From contig JAEUWY010000020.1 in the NCBI GenBank assembly GCA_022059125.1, positions 744,001-808,000 of the forward strand: 64,000 nucleotides of DNA, written 5' to 3'. Under the pieces are notes generated by a model that saw only the letters and a program-made list of their open reading frames with translations, did no database searches and was not told the DNA's origin. Position numbers and translations under genes: made by a program. Source of the stretch: Corynespora cassiicola. Lineage: Eukaryota; Ascomycota; Dothideomycetes; Pleosporales; Corynesporascaceae. Numbering within the stretch: the first letter of the stretch is position 1; every line of letters begins with the position of its first letter. This document shows positions 45,516-58,779 of the stretch, one piece after another.

Positions 45516-46433
45516 CGGGGAAAGGAGGTCGAGATTGGCGGCTCACGGGCAAGGCCATGGTAGCGTGTCGTACCTTTTTACACTCTTTCGATGGTTGGTA
45601 TCTTCTGGCAATGCATAGCGTTGGCGTTGGGATAGTTATTCTTGGCTGAACTCATCTTGGAGCGCTTTGGGAAGTCCCATGACTTCGGCCTTCGGTCCAG
45701 CGGCGCGTTCACGAAGACGCACGTCCCCTTATAGCATGCGTGTTCATAACACAATATTCGCCTCCAAAAGGCCGTCTACAGGCACGGAAATTCGTGCTAA
45801 TGGCTGCCCATTGTATATACAATAACTCCATGACCAAGTTCACTCGTGTGTTCCAGTCCCAGTCCCTTTTATTTCTGTCGTGATGTAGGTAGTCCCAGCA
45901 CGAATGCATGTGGCCGACACGTGCGCATGCAGAAAATTTGTGGGTACAAAAGGAGAAGATCTAGCTTTCCAGACCGAGCCGCCGTCCGTTAGTCCACCGT
46001 GTCCTTGGGTGACGATCAGAATGCAGTCCACTTTCCATCGCGAGGTGATGCTTTGGTGGCCCGTGCGCTCGTCGCATGCGGAGAGTTGCTCTGTACGGCT
46101 GGCTTGTGAACAAGTCGCCCACAGGACAAAGGCGGCGAGCAGCCAATTTTTCCGGGGATCTTCTGCGTATTCAGATTTCCGAATGGCACAGACACGTAGG
46201 CATAGGCCCCGGATCAATTCAGGAAATCCGTAGCGTCGTTTCCCCCAAGAAGTTACCGACCTCGGAACCGGGCCAACCGCCTAGCTTCCAGCCAGCCGAG
46301 CCAGCTTTGACCTCTGCCCTCTCCAACGTCAACTTTTTGTCCTCGCCATTGCGCTCCCAACACCTCTCCATCTCCCCTCAACCGCGGACCTCCCCCCTCT
46401 CCCCCTCACATCCTTATCACACAAACCGTCACC
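45516..46433. other. intergenic, PCF11 to ADK1
   Basis: A 918-bp tandem spacer. The last 150 bp before ADK1 are strongly C/T-rich (46300-46430), a typical leader of a well-expressed fungal gene. No gene seen. Confidence 0.6.
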
Positions 46434-47516
<1,083 letters not shown>

Positions 47517-48838
47517 GAGTGTCGCCGCCGGCGTTGTCAAGGGGAGGGGTTGGTGTATGGGCTATAGGGCTGCGCGCGCAATCATTAGGGAGTGTGTTGA
47601 TGGAGGGTCTTTTTTTTGGTCTTTGAGAGCAACGTATACCCACCCTCTCTCTCTTTTTTTTTCTTGCCATTGCGGGGAAAAAATTAACTTGAAAAAGAGG
47701 AAGTAATACATGAAACCTGCTTCTCTCTCTTTTCTCGTTAAGGACTTTTGCACCTTTCTTTCCCGAGTTCATTGGGAGTTCCGTTTGCGGGCTTTTTTTC
47801 CGCGAGCGTTTCGAGGTGTAAAAGAGAGATGAATGGTGAGGTGGTGGTAGTGTCAATTTTGGGACGGGGAATCGGAGGTTTGCATTGCACATAGGTGATG
47901 GAAGTTAGCCGCCCCGAGGTTCTGCGTTTTGCGACGGACCTGGTATGTACTTGTATAGAGAATTGGAGAGTTTGTTCAAATCTTTGTTTTTTGATGCGGG
48001 GAGTGAGTGCGGGGTAGGGAAAAGGGTCGTTTGGTGGCCTTGTGATGTTTGGGCAGTATGGGTGTGAGGTGCTGCGAAGTGGATTGGAAGGGGGGGGGGT
48101 GTGTGGGATTGGGATATGGGATTAGGATGTGTGCCATTAGTCTAGTGGTGCTGCGCTTCATCACCATGCATATATGTTCAAAAACGTGGGTGCTGACTTG
48201 ATAGAGAGAGGCTGGTGGCTGGGAAGAGGTATATAATCCCCGATTATGTCAGCCCTTTCTTGTCTTGCACACTACTTTTGCTTCAGACACTAAAATGAAC
48301 AGCAGACAGAAGCCATGTGTAATTAAAAAGTCCGGAAAAGCTTCAGATGTTTTGTGCTGGCTGTAAAAGCAGACAGAAAACGCATATCTTTCTCTAGAAG
48401 TACAAGACTGCCAATCACAGCTTCAAGATAAAAACTCTGAAAACAAAAAAATGTATCCTTCTGTGTAGGAAAGAGTATAGGCTTTTGTGAAACTTGAAAT
48501 TAGGACTTTGAGTTTTTCAGGTAGATCAAAAGGCCATTTCAATCTCATTATGTCTCGCCATTTGAAAAGGTTTTAAGAAACCATAGCCTATTTTTTTATA
48601 CCCAAAGGTTCTTCCTTACTACCAGATCAAATGGTGATGATATACACCTTCATCATCGACTTGCATCAATCGTACCTCGACACAAGATCAAGAAATCATC
48701 TTATATTGATGATCGAACAGCACTACGTACCTAACCAGACAACCAGCTTTAATTGTAATGTGGAGACTTCAAAGCGTTTTTCCGTTGAAGAGTGAAGGTA
48801 CCCAATTGAAGTCATTCGAGTATTCTCCCCAACTTCCT
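47517..48838. other. convergent spacer (1.3 kb), ADK1 / AIM6-like
   Basis: No gene seen. The + strand is G-skewed at 47995-48130 (with a run of nine G near 48090). From 48180 to 48780 it becomes AT-rich with A/T runs. Confidence 0.55.
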
Positions 48839-50067
48839 TCAAAGCTCCACCCTCCCCCACCCTCCAGTCCTCGCCCTCACTTCACCCAAATCATCCATAT
48901 TCAAAATCCCAACCCCTTGCTGCATCTGTACTCTCCAAGCCACATCCCTCAAATTCGGCGGCCCCTCCGGCGTGCCCCAATATCGCGCCACCAATCCCCT
49001 AGCCTCCGCCTGTTCGATCTGCGACATCTCGGCCTCCTCGAGCCACGCATCCGATGGCTCCGTGCCATGTGATTTCTCGGCGTGGAACAGGCGGGCGTTC
49101 TTCCACTCCGTCGATGCGTAGTATGAGTTTGAAATGTTGTAGGTGTAGACAGGTGGCGAGGCGGTAGGATCATCAAAAACGGAGGAAAGCCGGTGGAGGG
49201 CGGCGTCCCAGAAGATGTCCCTGTGCGTTCCGTTCAATGTCATGATTGTCTCAAAGGATACGTTGCCCGACGCTACGACGGTGAGCGGGCGCATGATTCT
49301 CGTGGTGCTGTTCCAGTAGGTGAGGTAGTCGAGGTCGCGGAGGGGCTGGAGCTGAGCGTCTAGCTCTGCGATGGTGGAGGAGCTGTCTCCCTTTGCGTCG
49401 ATGAGGAGGACGACGGTTTGGTGAGGGGCTCGATCGAAGATGCCTCGCGGTTGTCCGCTGGGGGAATCTACGTTTCGTAGCTCCAGCATTCGTTGTAGAG
49501 GGTCGAGGTACATGGAGCGCAAGGTATCGTCCTTGTTGCTACCTGAGTCGTGGCCGACGAGGAGGTCGGAGTTGTGCAGGTGGACGTCGGCTTCGACGCT
49601 GACACAGCCTGAGCCTAGAGCTTCAAATAGAGGGATGCGACGCCAGTAGTCATTATGCGAGTGTATGGGGACTGGAACAGCTTTACTGATGAAATACTGT
49701 CGACTTTCCTCCCAGATAGAGGGGCTTTTTCGGTCCAGGCCCCAGAAGGTGTTGTCAAACATGTCGTTTGGAATGCGGACTAGTCCGGCTTGGAGATGCT
49801 TGATCCAGAAGAACTGGAATATGCACCTATTTATGAATGTTATTGATCATAATGTAGCGATTTCATTTGCAAAAGTCCTTACAGTACGGTGCTGATGAAA
49901 GCAATCATCTTCAGGAAGTCTGACGCCAGGTAACCATTGCGAAATGGTATAGGGATTTTGTGGAATCTGGCGTGTTTTTTTGTCATCCCGCCCCCTTGAT
50001 TATTGCTTTCGATGTCTGCTTGCGTTGATAGATCATCTATACTGGGATTTGTATATGGTGGCTCCAT
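48839..50067 (-). CDS. AIM6-like PLC-type phosphodiesterase, membrane-anchored
   Basis: Two exons: 50067-49883 and 49826-48839; 390 residues. It resembles the fungal Altered Inheritance of Mitochondria 6 family, which has the PLC-like phosphodiesterase (TIM-barrel) fold; substrate and reaction are not established. One membrane helix near residues 50-70 spans the splice site (FLKMIAFISTVL-CIFQFFWIKH). The barrel starts with HSHNDYWRRIPLFEALGSGC and VSVEADVHLHNSDLLVGHD, which carry the His, Asn and acidic residues of the active site. Later pieces include VVLLIDAKGDSSSTIAELDA, MRPLTVVASGN, and the closing GLVARYWGTPEGPPNLRDVA with GVGILNMDDL. There are several N-glycosylation sequons, so the barrel may face the lumen or outside. 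The frame extends above 50067 only through a TTG codon, so the ATG is used. Confidence 0.88.
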
Positions 50068-52591
50068 GATAGTCAAACTGCTGTGAAGCTGTAGTAATAT
50101 GTAACTCTTGAATGAAGTAAAAAAAGAGCTTCACGCATAGCTGATTGTCGAATGATGACAATCAAAACGCGCTAGCGGAGGCTGTGCATGCTTATCGAGG
50201 CGCAATGGTCAGTGGGGGCCTCATGTTCGAGACTAACATAGCCTGAAGCTAATGACGAAGTCGACATGATCTGCGCTCCCAGTTCGCTAAGAAGTGTTAA
50301 TTTCTTCGACATAGGAAGTCATACAATCCTCCACCGGCTCAGATATCCATAGGGTTTTTTAACAACAGGTACTCAATTTTCTGTGTGCTCCACAATCAAC
50401 TCTGCCGATTCAAAGAGGCCGTGTCGCGCGCCAGACATACGTATATAAGCCCTTGCTTCCCACCTTTCTTTCCGTTGCTCACATTGATATCTCATGGAGT
50501 CATGAAGAGCAATTTTGTTCTCTTCGAATTGGCGCGAAAATAAAAACGAGGGCTTTCAACACATTTTTGTGCGTTTTGTGTCTTGTCGATGGGAATTGTA
50601 GTCCATGTATTCCTCGTTTTAAAACCAGCCGTCCCGAACCCCTCAACTGCTTCACACACATCAACGATGGAAGATACTAAAAACGGATAGATCACCATCA
50701 AATGTGTTGCCGCTATTGAGCGAAAAAACAACAGCAGAACCAGCATTTTTTTCTCCACTGTCGTGTACTAAGAAGACCTATCAAGGGCTTCTGGAGTTAG
50801 AATAAAACGTATTCGTGGCAGATGGGTTTCCAAAAACAATAAGAAATCAATGACCATCAACTTCATTGAATCTGTTGAGATCTGAAATCTTAAAATCGTT
50901 TCCGCAAGAGCCCATGTTCCTGCCAAAAGTCGAGGTGAAACAGAATATGTGGCTATATCTTAATTAAAAAGTGATGGTGATTATCTCCATTTCAATATAA
51001 TAGATTATAACTTCGACATATGATTCGAAGACCTGGGAATTTGAGGGAAATCATACACCACGATGAGGGTGGCATGTCATTTTTCAACATGCTCCCATTT
51101 CCATTACATCTTGAGTAAAGAGAATTAAAATTCCATCACCCAGATGAGATTTAGAATCTGAACAAGATGCGCGATATGATCTTGGCATTGAGGCAAGCAT
51201 AATATATCAAGACCGCTCCTGCATGCTTGGATTCTCTTTTCTTCCTTACACCGCTATCTGCATTTCTTCAAAAAGCTCTAAAACGTCCACCCATGTTCTT
51301 TCTTGTCTCTCTAAAACCAAAAATGTGAAGAAGTATCAAATATGCACAAAACGCTTTTCTCTTCTGGCCCGCGGCATCACTGAATTTAAAAACACAATGA
51401 ATGTGACAAGGAGGGCATCATCGGGAGTTCGTTTTTTGACTTAAAACACATCAAGAGAGTATTCATGTTCCACTTTATCCTTCAAAATACCAAAGAGTTC
51501 TCCCATATACACACCTGGATTCGTCACCTACTTAAAATTCATCCAGCGATACGGATGTGCAGTCCAACCCAAGATTTGCACTACAAATGGACACTTAAAC
51601 TTATAAAGAGAGAGGACTTCTGAGCACCGGAATAAAACTCATTCGAAAAATATATGATGGCAGGCTAAAAAAACAAGAGAAGCGTGACCTTATGTACAAC
51701 ACCGCACCCCTACAACCATTAAAAAGACAAGTCTGGGCGAGCTATCCCCATGTCCACTCAAAATGATCTCACCCGTCAAGTATGTCGGCCTCCACCATAA
51801 AAGACTTTGACGATATCCCACGCGAAGAACCATGGTGTTTAAAATCACAAAACGGAGTTGTTTGAACCCCCACTATAAAAGGGCACCAAGTACCTTACAA
51901 TGGCACCCAACACCAGCATAAAGATATGACCAGAACTCCGCATGTCGAGGAAAACGCCTGTAAAATAAAAAAAATAGCAGATATCCCTCAAAAGGACTGT
52001 TCCCTGCACCCCATCCCACTAGACTCACATCAAACCCGCGCGGCAATGAACACCACCGCCACCATCACGCATTAACATCCACAAGCAAGCCATACAATGA
52101 CCAAACAAATCAAAAACCAGAAAAAGAGCATGTATTCACACCCATACGCTGTCCTTGTAACTATCCCATGCCCCACAGAAGAGCTCATTCATAGCCATTA
52201 CCCTTGAAACCCCCAAAACCCCCGAAAGAAAGCCCATGCCAACTCCATCACCCCATCCATATCCCACAGCCCTGCACTATAGCTGGGCATCACAGCCGAC
52301 CATGCAAACATTAGGGTGAAAAAAAGGAAAAAGGAAAAGAAAACTACACCCAGCTCTCTCCCTTCAAAATCGACGCCCATGTGCCACCGTCCATCCATAA
52401 CCGATCCCCATAAAACGATCCCCTCCTCAGACTATCATTAGAAAGAAGAATAATAAACAGAGGTGATTGGTCGTATGCTTGAAGATTAGAAGGAAAAAAA
52501 AAGAGGCAATCCGGTGTTCGTCCCCGCTGCGTTACTCATACATTGCCGTTGTACATTCCTGTCTTATAAGAATCGCGCATATAATGAGGTT
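50068..52591. other. AT-rich gene-poor region (2.5 kb)
   Basis: The base composition is clearly more AT-rich than the rest of the window, with many A and T runs, and only short frames occur on either strand. I find no domain, terminal repeat or exon chain. It could be long 3' flank of KDM4 plus AIM6-like promoter, or mutated repeat DNA. Confidence 0.55.
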
Positions 52592-55500
52592 TTACGAGAA
52601 CCTCCAAGTCTCTCCGGTGTGCACTTTGGGTGAGGCCTGCGTGTCTTCAGAGGCCTTTCCGTTATCACTGATGGGACTGTACTCGGGCCTCTTTGGGCTC
52701 TTTGGCGCATCGCTCAGTGGGCTGGGGATGGGCCGCTGGGGCTCGTTCGGAGGGAGGGGTGGGGTGTGACTCTGCACGGGAGCCGCCGATGCTGGTCCTG
52801 GCAGCGGTGGTGTGGTGCTCTGTGGCGCGGCGTGCGGCGCACCTGGGTGCGTTGGATGCGCCGTACTGATCGACGCCGGAACATTGGACGGCGACGGCGC
52901 CCCACTTGACGCAATCTGCTTGAGCATGTGATCCCACTTTGATGAACCCGATGGTGCCGCTGGTGCCTTGGCCATTTCTCGCTGAAACGCATCCGCCGAC
53001 TGGAATTGCGGCATCGGCCTGTGTACTGGCTGGCCCTGCGGCATTCCTCCACCAAAAGGAACTCCTAGACCCTGAGGTTGGCCCGGTCCGCTCGAAGGCG
53101 GTCTTGTCGCAGGGCTACCAGCGTGGGAATTGGGCACTTTGGGCATCCATTCCGGCGTGAAACCGCCATCTGGACTGTAAGGCGAAATGTAAGTCTTTGC
53201 TCTCCGTAAAAACGCGTTTCTGAGATAAGGATACTGGGTGACATAGGCAATATATTCAGATGAAGATAAGGGAGTGTGTGAAGCAGAAACGACGGAAGAA
53301 GAGTGTGCGGTGGCGTACATTGGATATTTGGTAGTCCCGGCTGAATTGTTCAACGCGTTTGAGACGGGCGCAGCTGTGCGCGATGGAGGTTGAGGCGGCG
53401 GTGCGCTGTAAACCGTCCGTGGACCAGAATCCGGAGCCTGAGAGTACGGGAATGGAGGTAGCTGCTGAGGGTTGCTTGTGCCTGGATGGTAGTATGGGTA
53501 TTGAGTGGGAGCCTGGCCAGTCTGGCTCGGCTGCGCATATCCATTCGAAGGTCCTGAGGGTGGCGGTTGGGCCTTCCAGGTGTGCGTGGTGTATCCCTGC
53601 GGCGGTGGTGGCACGTATGGCTGATATTGCTGTTGCTGCGGCTGCGATGGCTGAGACGGCCGCTGGTTCTGATACTGGGCATACGGTTGGCCATATTGGG
53701 GAGCCGCGGTCCGGTGGTCGTACACCACATTTGGCTGATGTGCTACAGGAGAGTTAGGGTTCTTCTGTGTACTAGCCTGATACACGGGCGATTTCCAGGT
53801 CGTCATCATCGACTCCTTTGGCTTGTACTGGTACGGTTTATCAGCAGGCCGAATCTGAGACTGGGTTGGTGTCCGAGGTATAGATAGGGGTGACGGCTTG
53901 AGCGGGTACGAGGCCGGGTAAGATTGCCTATGCATCGGGGGTATGGGTAGAGGCGGAGGCTTGACGGTATCCAAAAAGTTACTCTTCGGGTTATGTCTGG
54001 GCCTCGTGGGTTCCTCCGTATATTGCGGCCTCGCTTCAGTCGAGGTCTTGCCGAGATAGAACCAAAGTCGGTTCTCTTTACTGAGGTCCACCTTGGCAAT
54101 CCTCTTGGTAACATCTGGCGCGGTGTTGAACTCGGCCCATTTCTGGATAGAGTTGGGATCGAGGAATGGATCTCCAATCTCGGGGACACCGTCTGTGCGA
54201 TTAGTGATGTCAAGGGATGCATCGCTCTCCTTGAGATGCTCAGGCAAAGGCTTAGCGTTGGCGGATGGCTTGGGCCGTTGTGAATCAGCTGGATCCAGCA
54301 CCAATAGGTACTTCCACTCGACCTCAACACGGTCGCTGTAGGCTAGTCAGTACACGTCAAGGTAAATCAAACGTCACGCAACTTACCCGTCAGGAAGCAC
54401 ATCAATGAGAACCGCCTGTTCGCCAGGGCGATTCTCCACAACCGTACCACCATAGATTTGATACATCTCACCGCCAACGTACTGGAACTGTACCACGTCT
54501 TTCGGCTTGAGCGTCTTGGCATGGCTGAGAACAAACCTATCCTTCTCCAACGCATCGACATCCACCGTCTTCGCATTCCGCTTTTTGGGGCGATGGAAGC
54601 GGCACCGGAAGTCGTAGCCGTCGTAAAAGTATTCAGTACCCTCTTCGTCAAATGTTGGCATCGGGCCAAGGTCGATCTGGACGCCAGCTGCGGCAGCACA
54701 CGTCGCATGGAAAGCCCTCGTGCACTTCTTCTGCGAGCACTGGAAGACTGCGCCACGCTTTGACCTGCAGTAGTTGCACTTGAGCTCCAAGCGGTCCTTG
54801 CCAATGTTTTGAACATTGCAGACAACCTCGTTGGGCTTGGACGAAATGTACGTCTCGGGCGTGTAATCGGCACAGATGCGATGGGCCTTGAGGCCATTGT
54901 CCGTCGGCAGCAGCTCGTCGTATTCGATGTCGTTCGGACAGAGGACGCAAGGCATTCCCTTGCCAGGTACCCGGATACGAATGCGGATTCGCTTGACCCG
55001 CTTCGCCTTGGGAGCGTCCTTCGCTTCTTCACCCCTCTTCCTTTTGTTGGCAGCAGGCTTCCGACTCCCCTTACTCTTCGACTTGCCGGCAACACTGGGT
55101 GGAGGACTAGGAAGGTGATCGGCGGCCTCTTCATCCTCTTCGTCATCCGTCTCCTCGTAATACTCTGGTGTGGGCTCTCCGCGGAGTTTGCGCTCGATTT
55201 CGTTGACATCGACCCACACACTGTCCGACTCACATTCGCACTTCTTAGCAATGCGACCATAGCTAAGCCAGGCTTCATTGGCAAAGTTGACAGACTCTGC
55301 ACAGTTGTAGCCAATGTTGTAGCCAGAGTGGTATCCGTATGGATAGGTGATGACGAATTCGCCCTCATAATGGACGAGACGGTTGACCTTGATGTTGAAC
55401 TGTTTTTCCAATTGCTGCGGCGAGATGAGATAGGTCTTGTGCCGCAGGAACTGAGAGCAGTTCTTGGCATCGCGGGGCCAGATGTGCTTCATGGCAGCCT

Positions 55501-56895
55501 CAAACCGTCTAGCATCCTCTTGGGAGATGCTGTACCACTGCTTTGGAGCACCAAAATGGATGTAGTTGATCGAGTAGAGATCCACATCCTCTAGATGCCA
55601 AGCAAAGGTAGCTTTCCACATCCCCAAGTAGAGGTAAGCTGTGTTCACACCAGGGACCTTGGTTCCAAGAACGTCAAGCAAGTTTGGAAGCTTAGCCACG
55701 TTCCAGCAGGGAGTGTCGTCCTTGAACAAGGACCCCGGCATGTCCGCTCCGTACATTGGCTGACCAAAGTTGATGGTCTTCCAGTAATTCTCCTCCAATT
55801 CCTTGCATCGCTCCACGGTAAACTCTTCGACATTTGGAAGATGATAGTCAAAGCCCTCAAAGGCTTCTTCGTCGATGTAGTCAGACGTGGCGGACGAGTT
55901 GTTCATTCTCCGGGACGCGGTGGATCTAGGTTGCCGACCGCGGGGTTTAGTGGGGGTCGCGTCATCATCCTCTTGTTTTACCTTCCTCGAAGACTTCTTC
56001 TCCTCCTTTCCAGGCGAAGTAGGCGTTGGAGGAACATCGACAGCATCGGCTTCGTCATCGTCGTCTTTGGGCTCCGCCTTGGCCCCTCGTCTCCGGGTTG
56101 GCCGTCCAGGTCCACGCCTCGGAGCAGGTGAGGAGTCTTTCTTTGATGCGGAGGCCTGAGCTCTAGTCGAACGTGTCCGGGAAGGCGCTTCCGCGGCGGC
56201 TTTCCGCCGTTCGCCCCGCTTGGCCGGGGGCTGATGGTGAGGCTCATCGGTCAGCGCGCGCCACTCCGGCAGGTTATAAGTTCTCTGCTTCTCGATGTTC
56301 GCTTGTGTGTAGATGCCGTGCTGGCCGGCGAACTCCTGAGTGATTGGATTCTTCACCTTGATCGACTTGACGGCTTCGGAGAGGTCGGGTAGGGAATTGC
56401 GCCTGTCGATATCGTTTGTAAGTTGTTTATCCGCCTGTTGTTGGGTCCAAACTTACCATTCTTTGGGCGGAATGACTTTGACGATGCCGGACTTCATTCC
56501 GTACTTGTCCACCTTATCGATGAACCTTTTGAAGTTCCGGAACTGCTCCATGGTCTGCCACAACACACTGTCAGCACAGCACATTCTACCATTGCAGGCG
56601 CATTGCAGCGCCTGTTTGCGCCAACTTCCCCGCGTGGTGGTGCGGCCCTGCAGGCGACGCTGCGACTTACGGGCTTGAACACGGGTATCTTCCCCCCCTC
56701 AAAATAGTGATCGGGCTCGATTTCCTCGCCGTCATCGTAGTCGCTGTCCAGTTCAGACAGCTCCGACGACATTCGCTCGTCCCGCTTATCCATGTCTTCG
56801 CTCGTCGGGGGTGTCAGCGCTGGCTTCGTGGAGGAGTCGTCATTTGTGTGGGCGGCCGCCTCAACGGATGGCACGACATCGGCCGGCGCCTCCAT
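52592..56895 (-). CDS. KDM4-type JmjN/JmjC histone lysine demethylase with extended PHD
   Basis: Four exons: 56895-56671, 56554-56457, 56402-54387, 54335-52592; 1360 residues. KDM4 enzymes remove methyl groups from H3K9/H3K36 using Fe(II) and 2-oxoglutarate in the nucleus. JmjN starts near residue 66 (GGKIPVFKPTMEQFRNFKRF). A disordered acidic/basic insert of about 130 residues follows. JmjC is complete: iron ligands His377 and Glu379 (FAWHLEDVDLYSINYIHFGA) and His466 (YGYHSGYNIGYNCAESVNFA), 2-oxoglutarate Lys395 (PKQWY), and the KDM4-type zinc site Cys423, His429 (CSQFLRH), Cys496, Cys498 (CEC). An extended PHD lies at about 593-687 (CVLCPNDIEYDELL; LKCNYCRSKRGAVFQC; CTRAFHATCAAAAG). The last 500 residues are Pro/Gln/Ser-rich. 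It is likely the counterpart of Aspergillus KdmA; which methyl mark it prefers cannot be told. Confidence 0.95.
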
Positions 56896-58779
56896 TGTAA
56901 ACGAGCGTGGGGGGAAAGGGTGGCGTGTGTGGTCGGTCAGAGCAGGTGCTGAGCTCGATGGGGGTTGTTGGTAGGTGTCGCTCGCCAGAGGTCCGAGAGC
57001 AGCATCCGTCGCCGTCTTCGCCACACAGACTTCTGGAGGAAACGGGGGCACCACGAGCTGCCTACGAGTGTCGCATCGATATCCGAAGGGCGAGGGCGGC
57101 GTTCGGCGTAGTTTCTGTCGCACGTTTGGAGCGAGGACGGACTGTCCTGGCGAAAGTCCAGGAGTCTGTGAGCAAAGGTGCGAGGCTTTGCCAAGGCCAG
57201 ACTAGACTAGCGCCACTAGCCTAATCGATAATCTCCTCAGGTGAGGAACACACCACACGGCTCGGCCGCCCCCAAAGAATGCTAATCTTGGTCCCTGATC
57301 CGGGGTCAGGGTCGCAGTCGGGCACATGCGAACGTCTGCTGTTGCTGCCGCTGCTGTGTTGCATGTGCGGAGGACCTTCGTCAGGGACCAGGTGGAGCGC
57401 ACCAACCAGTTGTTCTCGTCCACGCTATGCACGTCATCGGAGGACACATCCGCTATCTGATCTGCCTATCTGATTGTGGCGGCTCTGCCCTACAAGACCA
57501 GGCCAGACATCAGCCCCCAACGCATAGAATAGCCCCGTAGACAAGTCAGCCCTATGTGGTCCGACGCGCCGTAGTCGAATCAGCCAGTCCCCGTCCCAGA
57601 GCAGCTAGCTGACCGCCGTGAACCAAAAATCTGATAAACAAACCGGGGTCCTAGGGGCAGACCCAACACTGACGCACCCACCTGGCTCTGTAGTCATCCA
57701 TGCCCAGGTCATCCGTGAAACCATCTTGTCAGTGTCGAAATAAGCTTTTCTGACGCTTTGCCCAGTGTCGCTGCCGCATCGTGCCCCCGTCGTCTCCGCA
57801 GACGGTCGCAGCGTCGTCCCACTAGTTCGTGCAAGACCACGGCTAGCCACCAGATAGCTGGAACCTTGAATCGTCCAGGGTCCATCAACACTTTGGAAAT
57901 GCTTGCATGGCCGCCCTGACGATGCTCGGCTGATACAGTGTCACTGTCTGCGGAGGTGGTGACGCTTCGCCCCTGTACGCCGCACCTCACCGCCAGGCAG
58001 CCGTCCAGCGACCCAATCAACACCACCACTCACCAATTCGACATCACAGGTTGCATGCAGCCTTTGCGATGCGCCTCACAGTGTCCATTCTGCACACGCT
58101 GGCGTTGGGACCGCCATGCCCCCGGCGAGACATTCGCGGCCACGTTCTCGATCCGCCTCCACACTCGGCTATCTGATTACCCAACCCCAGCTAATTTCTC
58201 CGGATCGACCTGCAGGAACGAGGCAGCTAAGCCATTGGCCCTAGCTTCGTCGCCGGCCCAAAAGAACCTGGAAGCGCGGTAGATCCGGATAGACCATTTG
58301 GGAATGGGACCGAGAGGCTCGTGGGTACGGTGCTGGTCTGATACGCAAACTTGGGCAAGCGACTTTGTGACTACACATTTGCGCAGATGCATGTGCGCGT
58401 CGTGGTTTGGCCGTGAGCTGTCTGGAATCCGGAGAGAAATGGCGTCACTAAGCAGGGGGGCGTGACAAGGTAGCAACCAACAAACACTGAATATTTCAAT
58501 GAGTTGACCCATTGATGCAAGCCCTTTTTTTTATTTTGAGCACCATGTCCCCGTAGCCATAATATACACATGGCCCATACCCGAGAACCTGAGCTCCGAT
58601 GCTATGCAGTGAAAGAAGTAGGCTGTACACGTTATGCAGTTTTTTGCAATGCTTTCGTTTCCGCTCAGATGCCCAAATATGGCGGAGTTAGAAAAGAGTG
58701 AAAACCAAAGGAAATGGCGAACCCAGCTGATCCTCTTCCCCCACATGCTCAGAACATTCTGATGATAGAGTAGAGGCGT
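56896..58779. other. intergenic (1.9 kb), no gene seen
   Basis: This holds the KDM4 promoter and the 3' flank of the YAG7-like gene. Overlapping short frames at 57200-58300 give no recognisable protein. The part from 58500 to 58700 is AT-richer and probably the YAG7-like 3' UTR. Confidence 0.55.
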
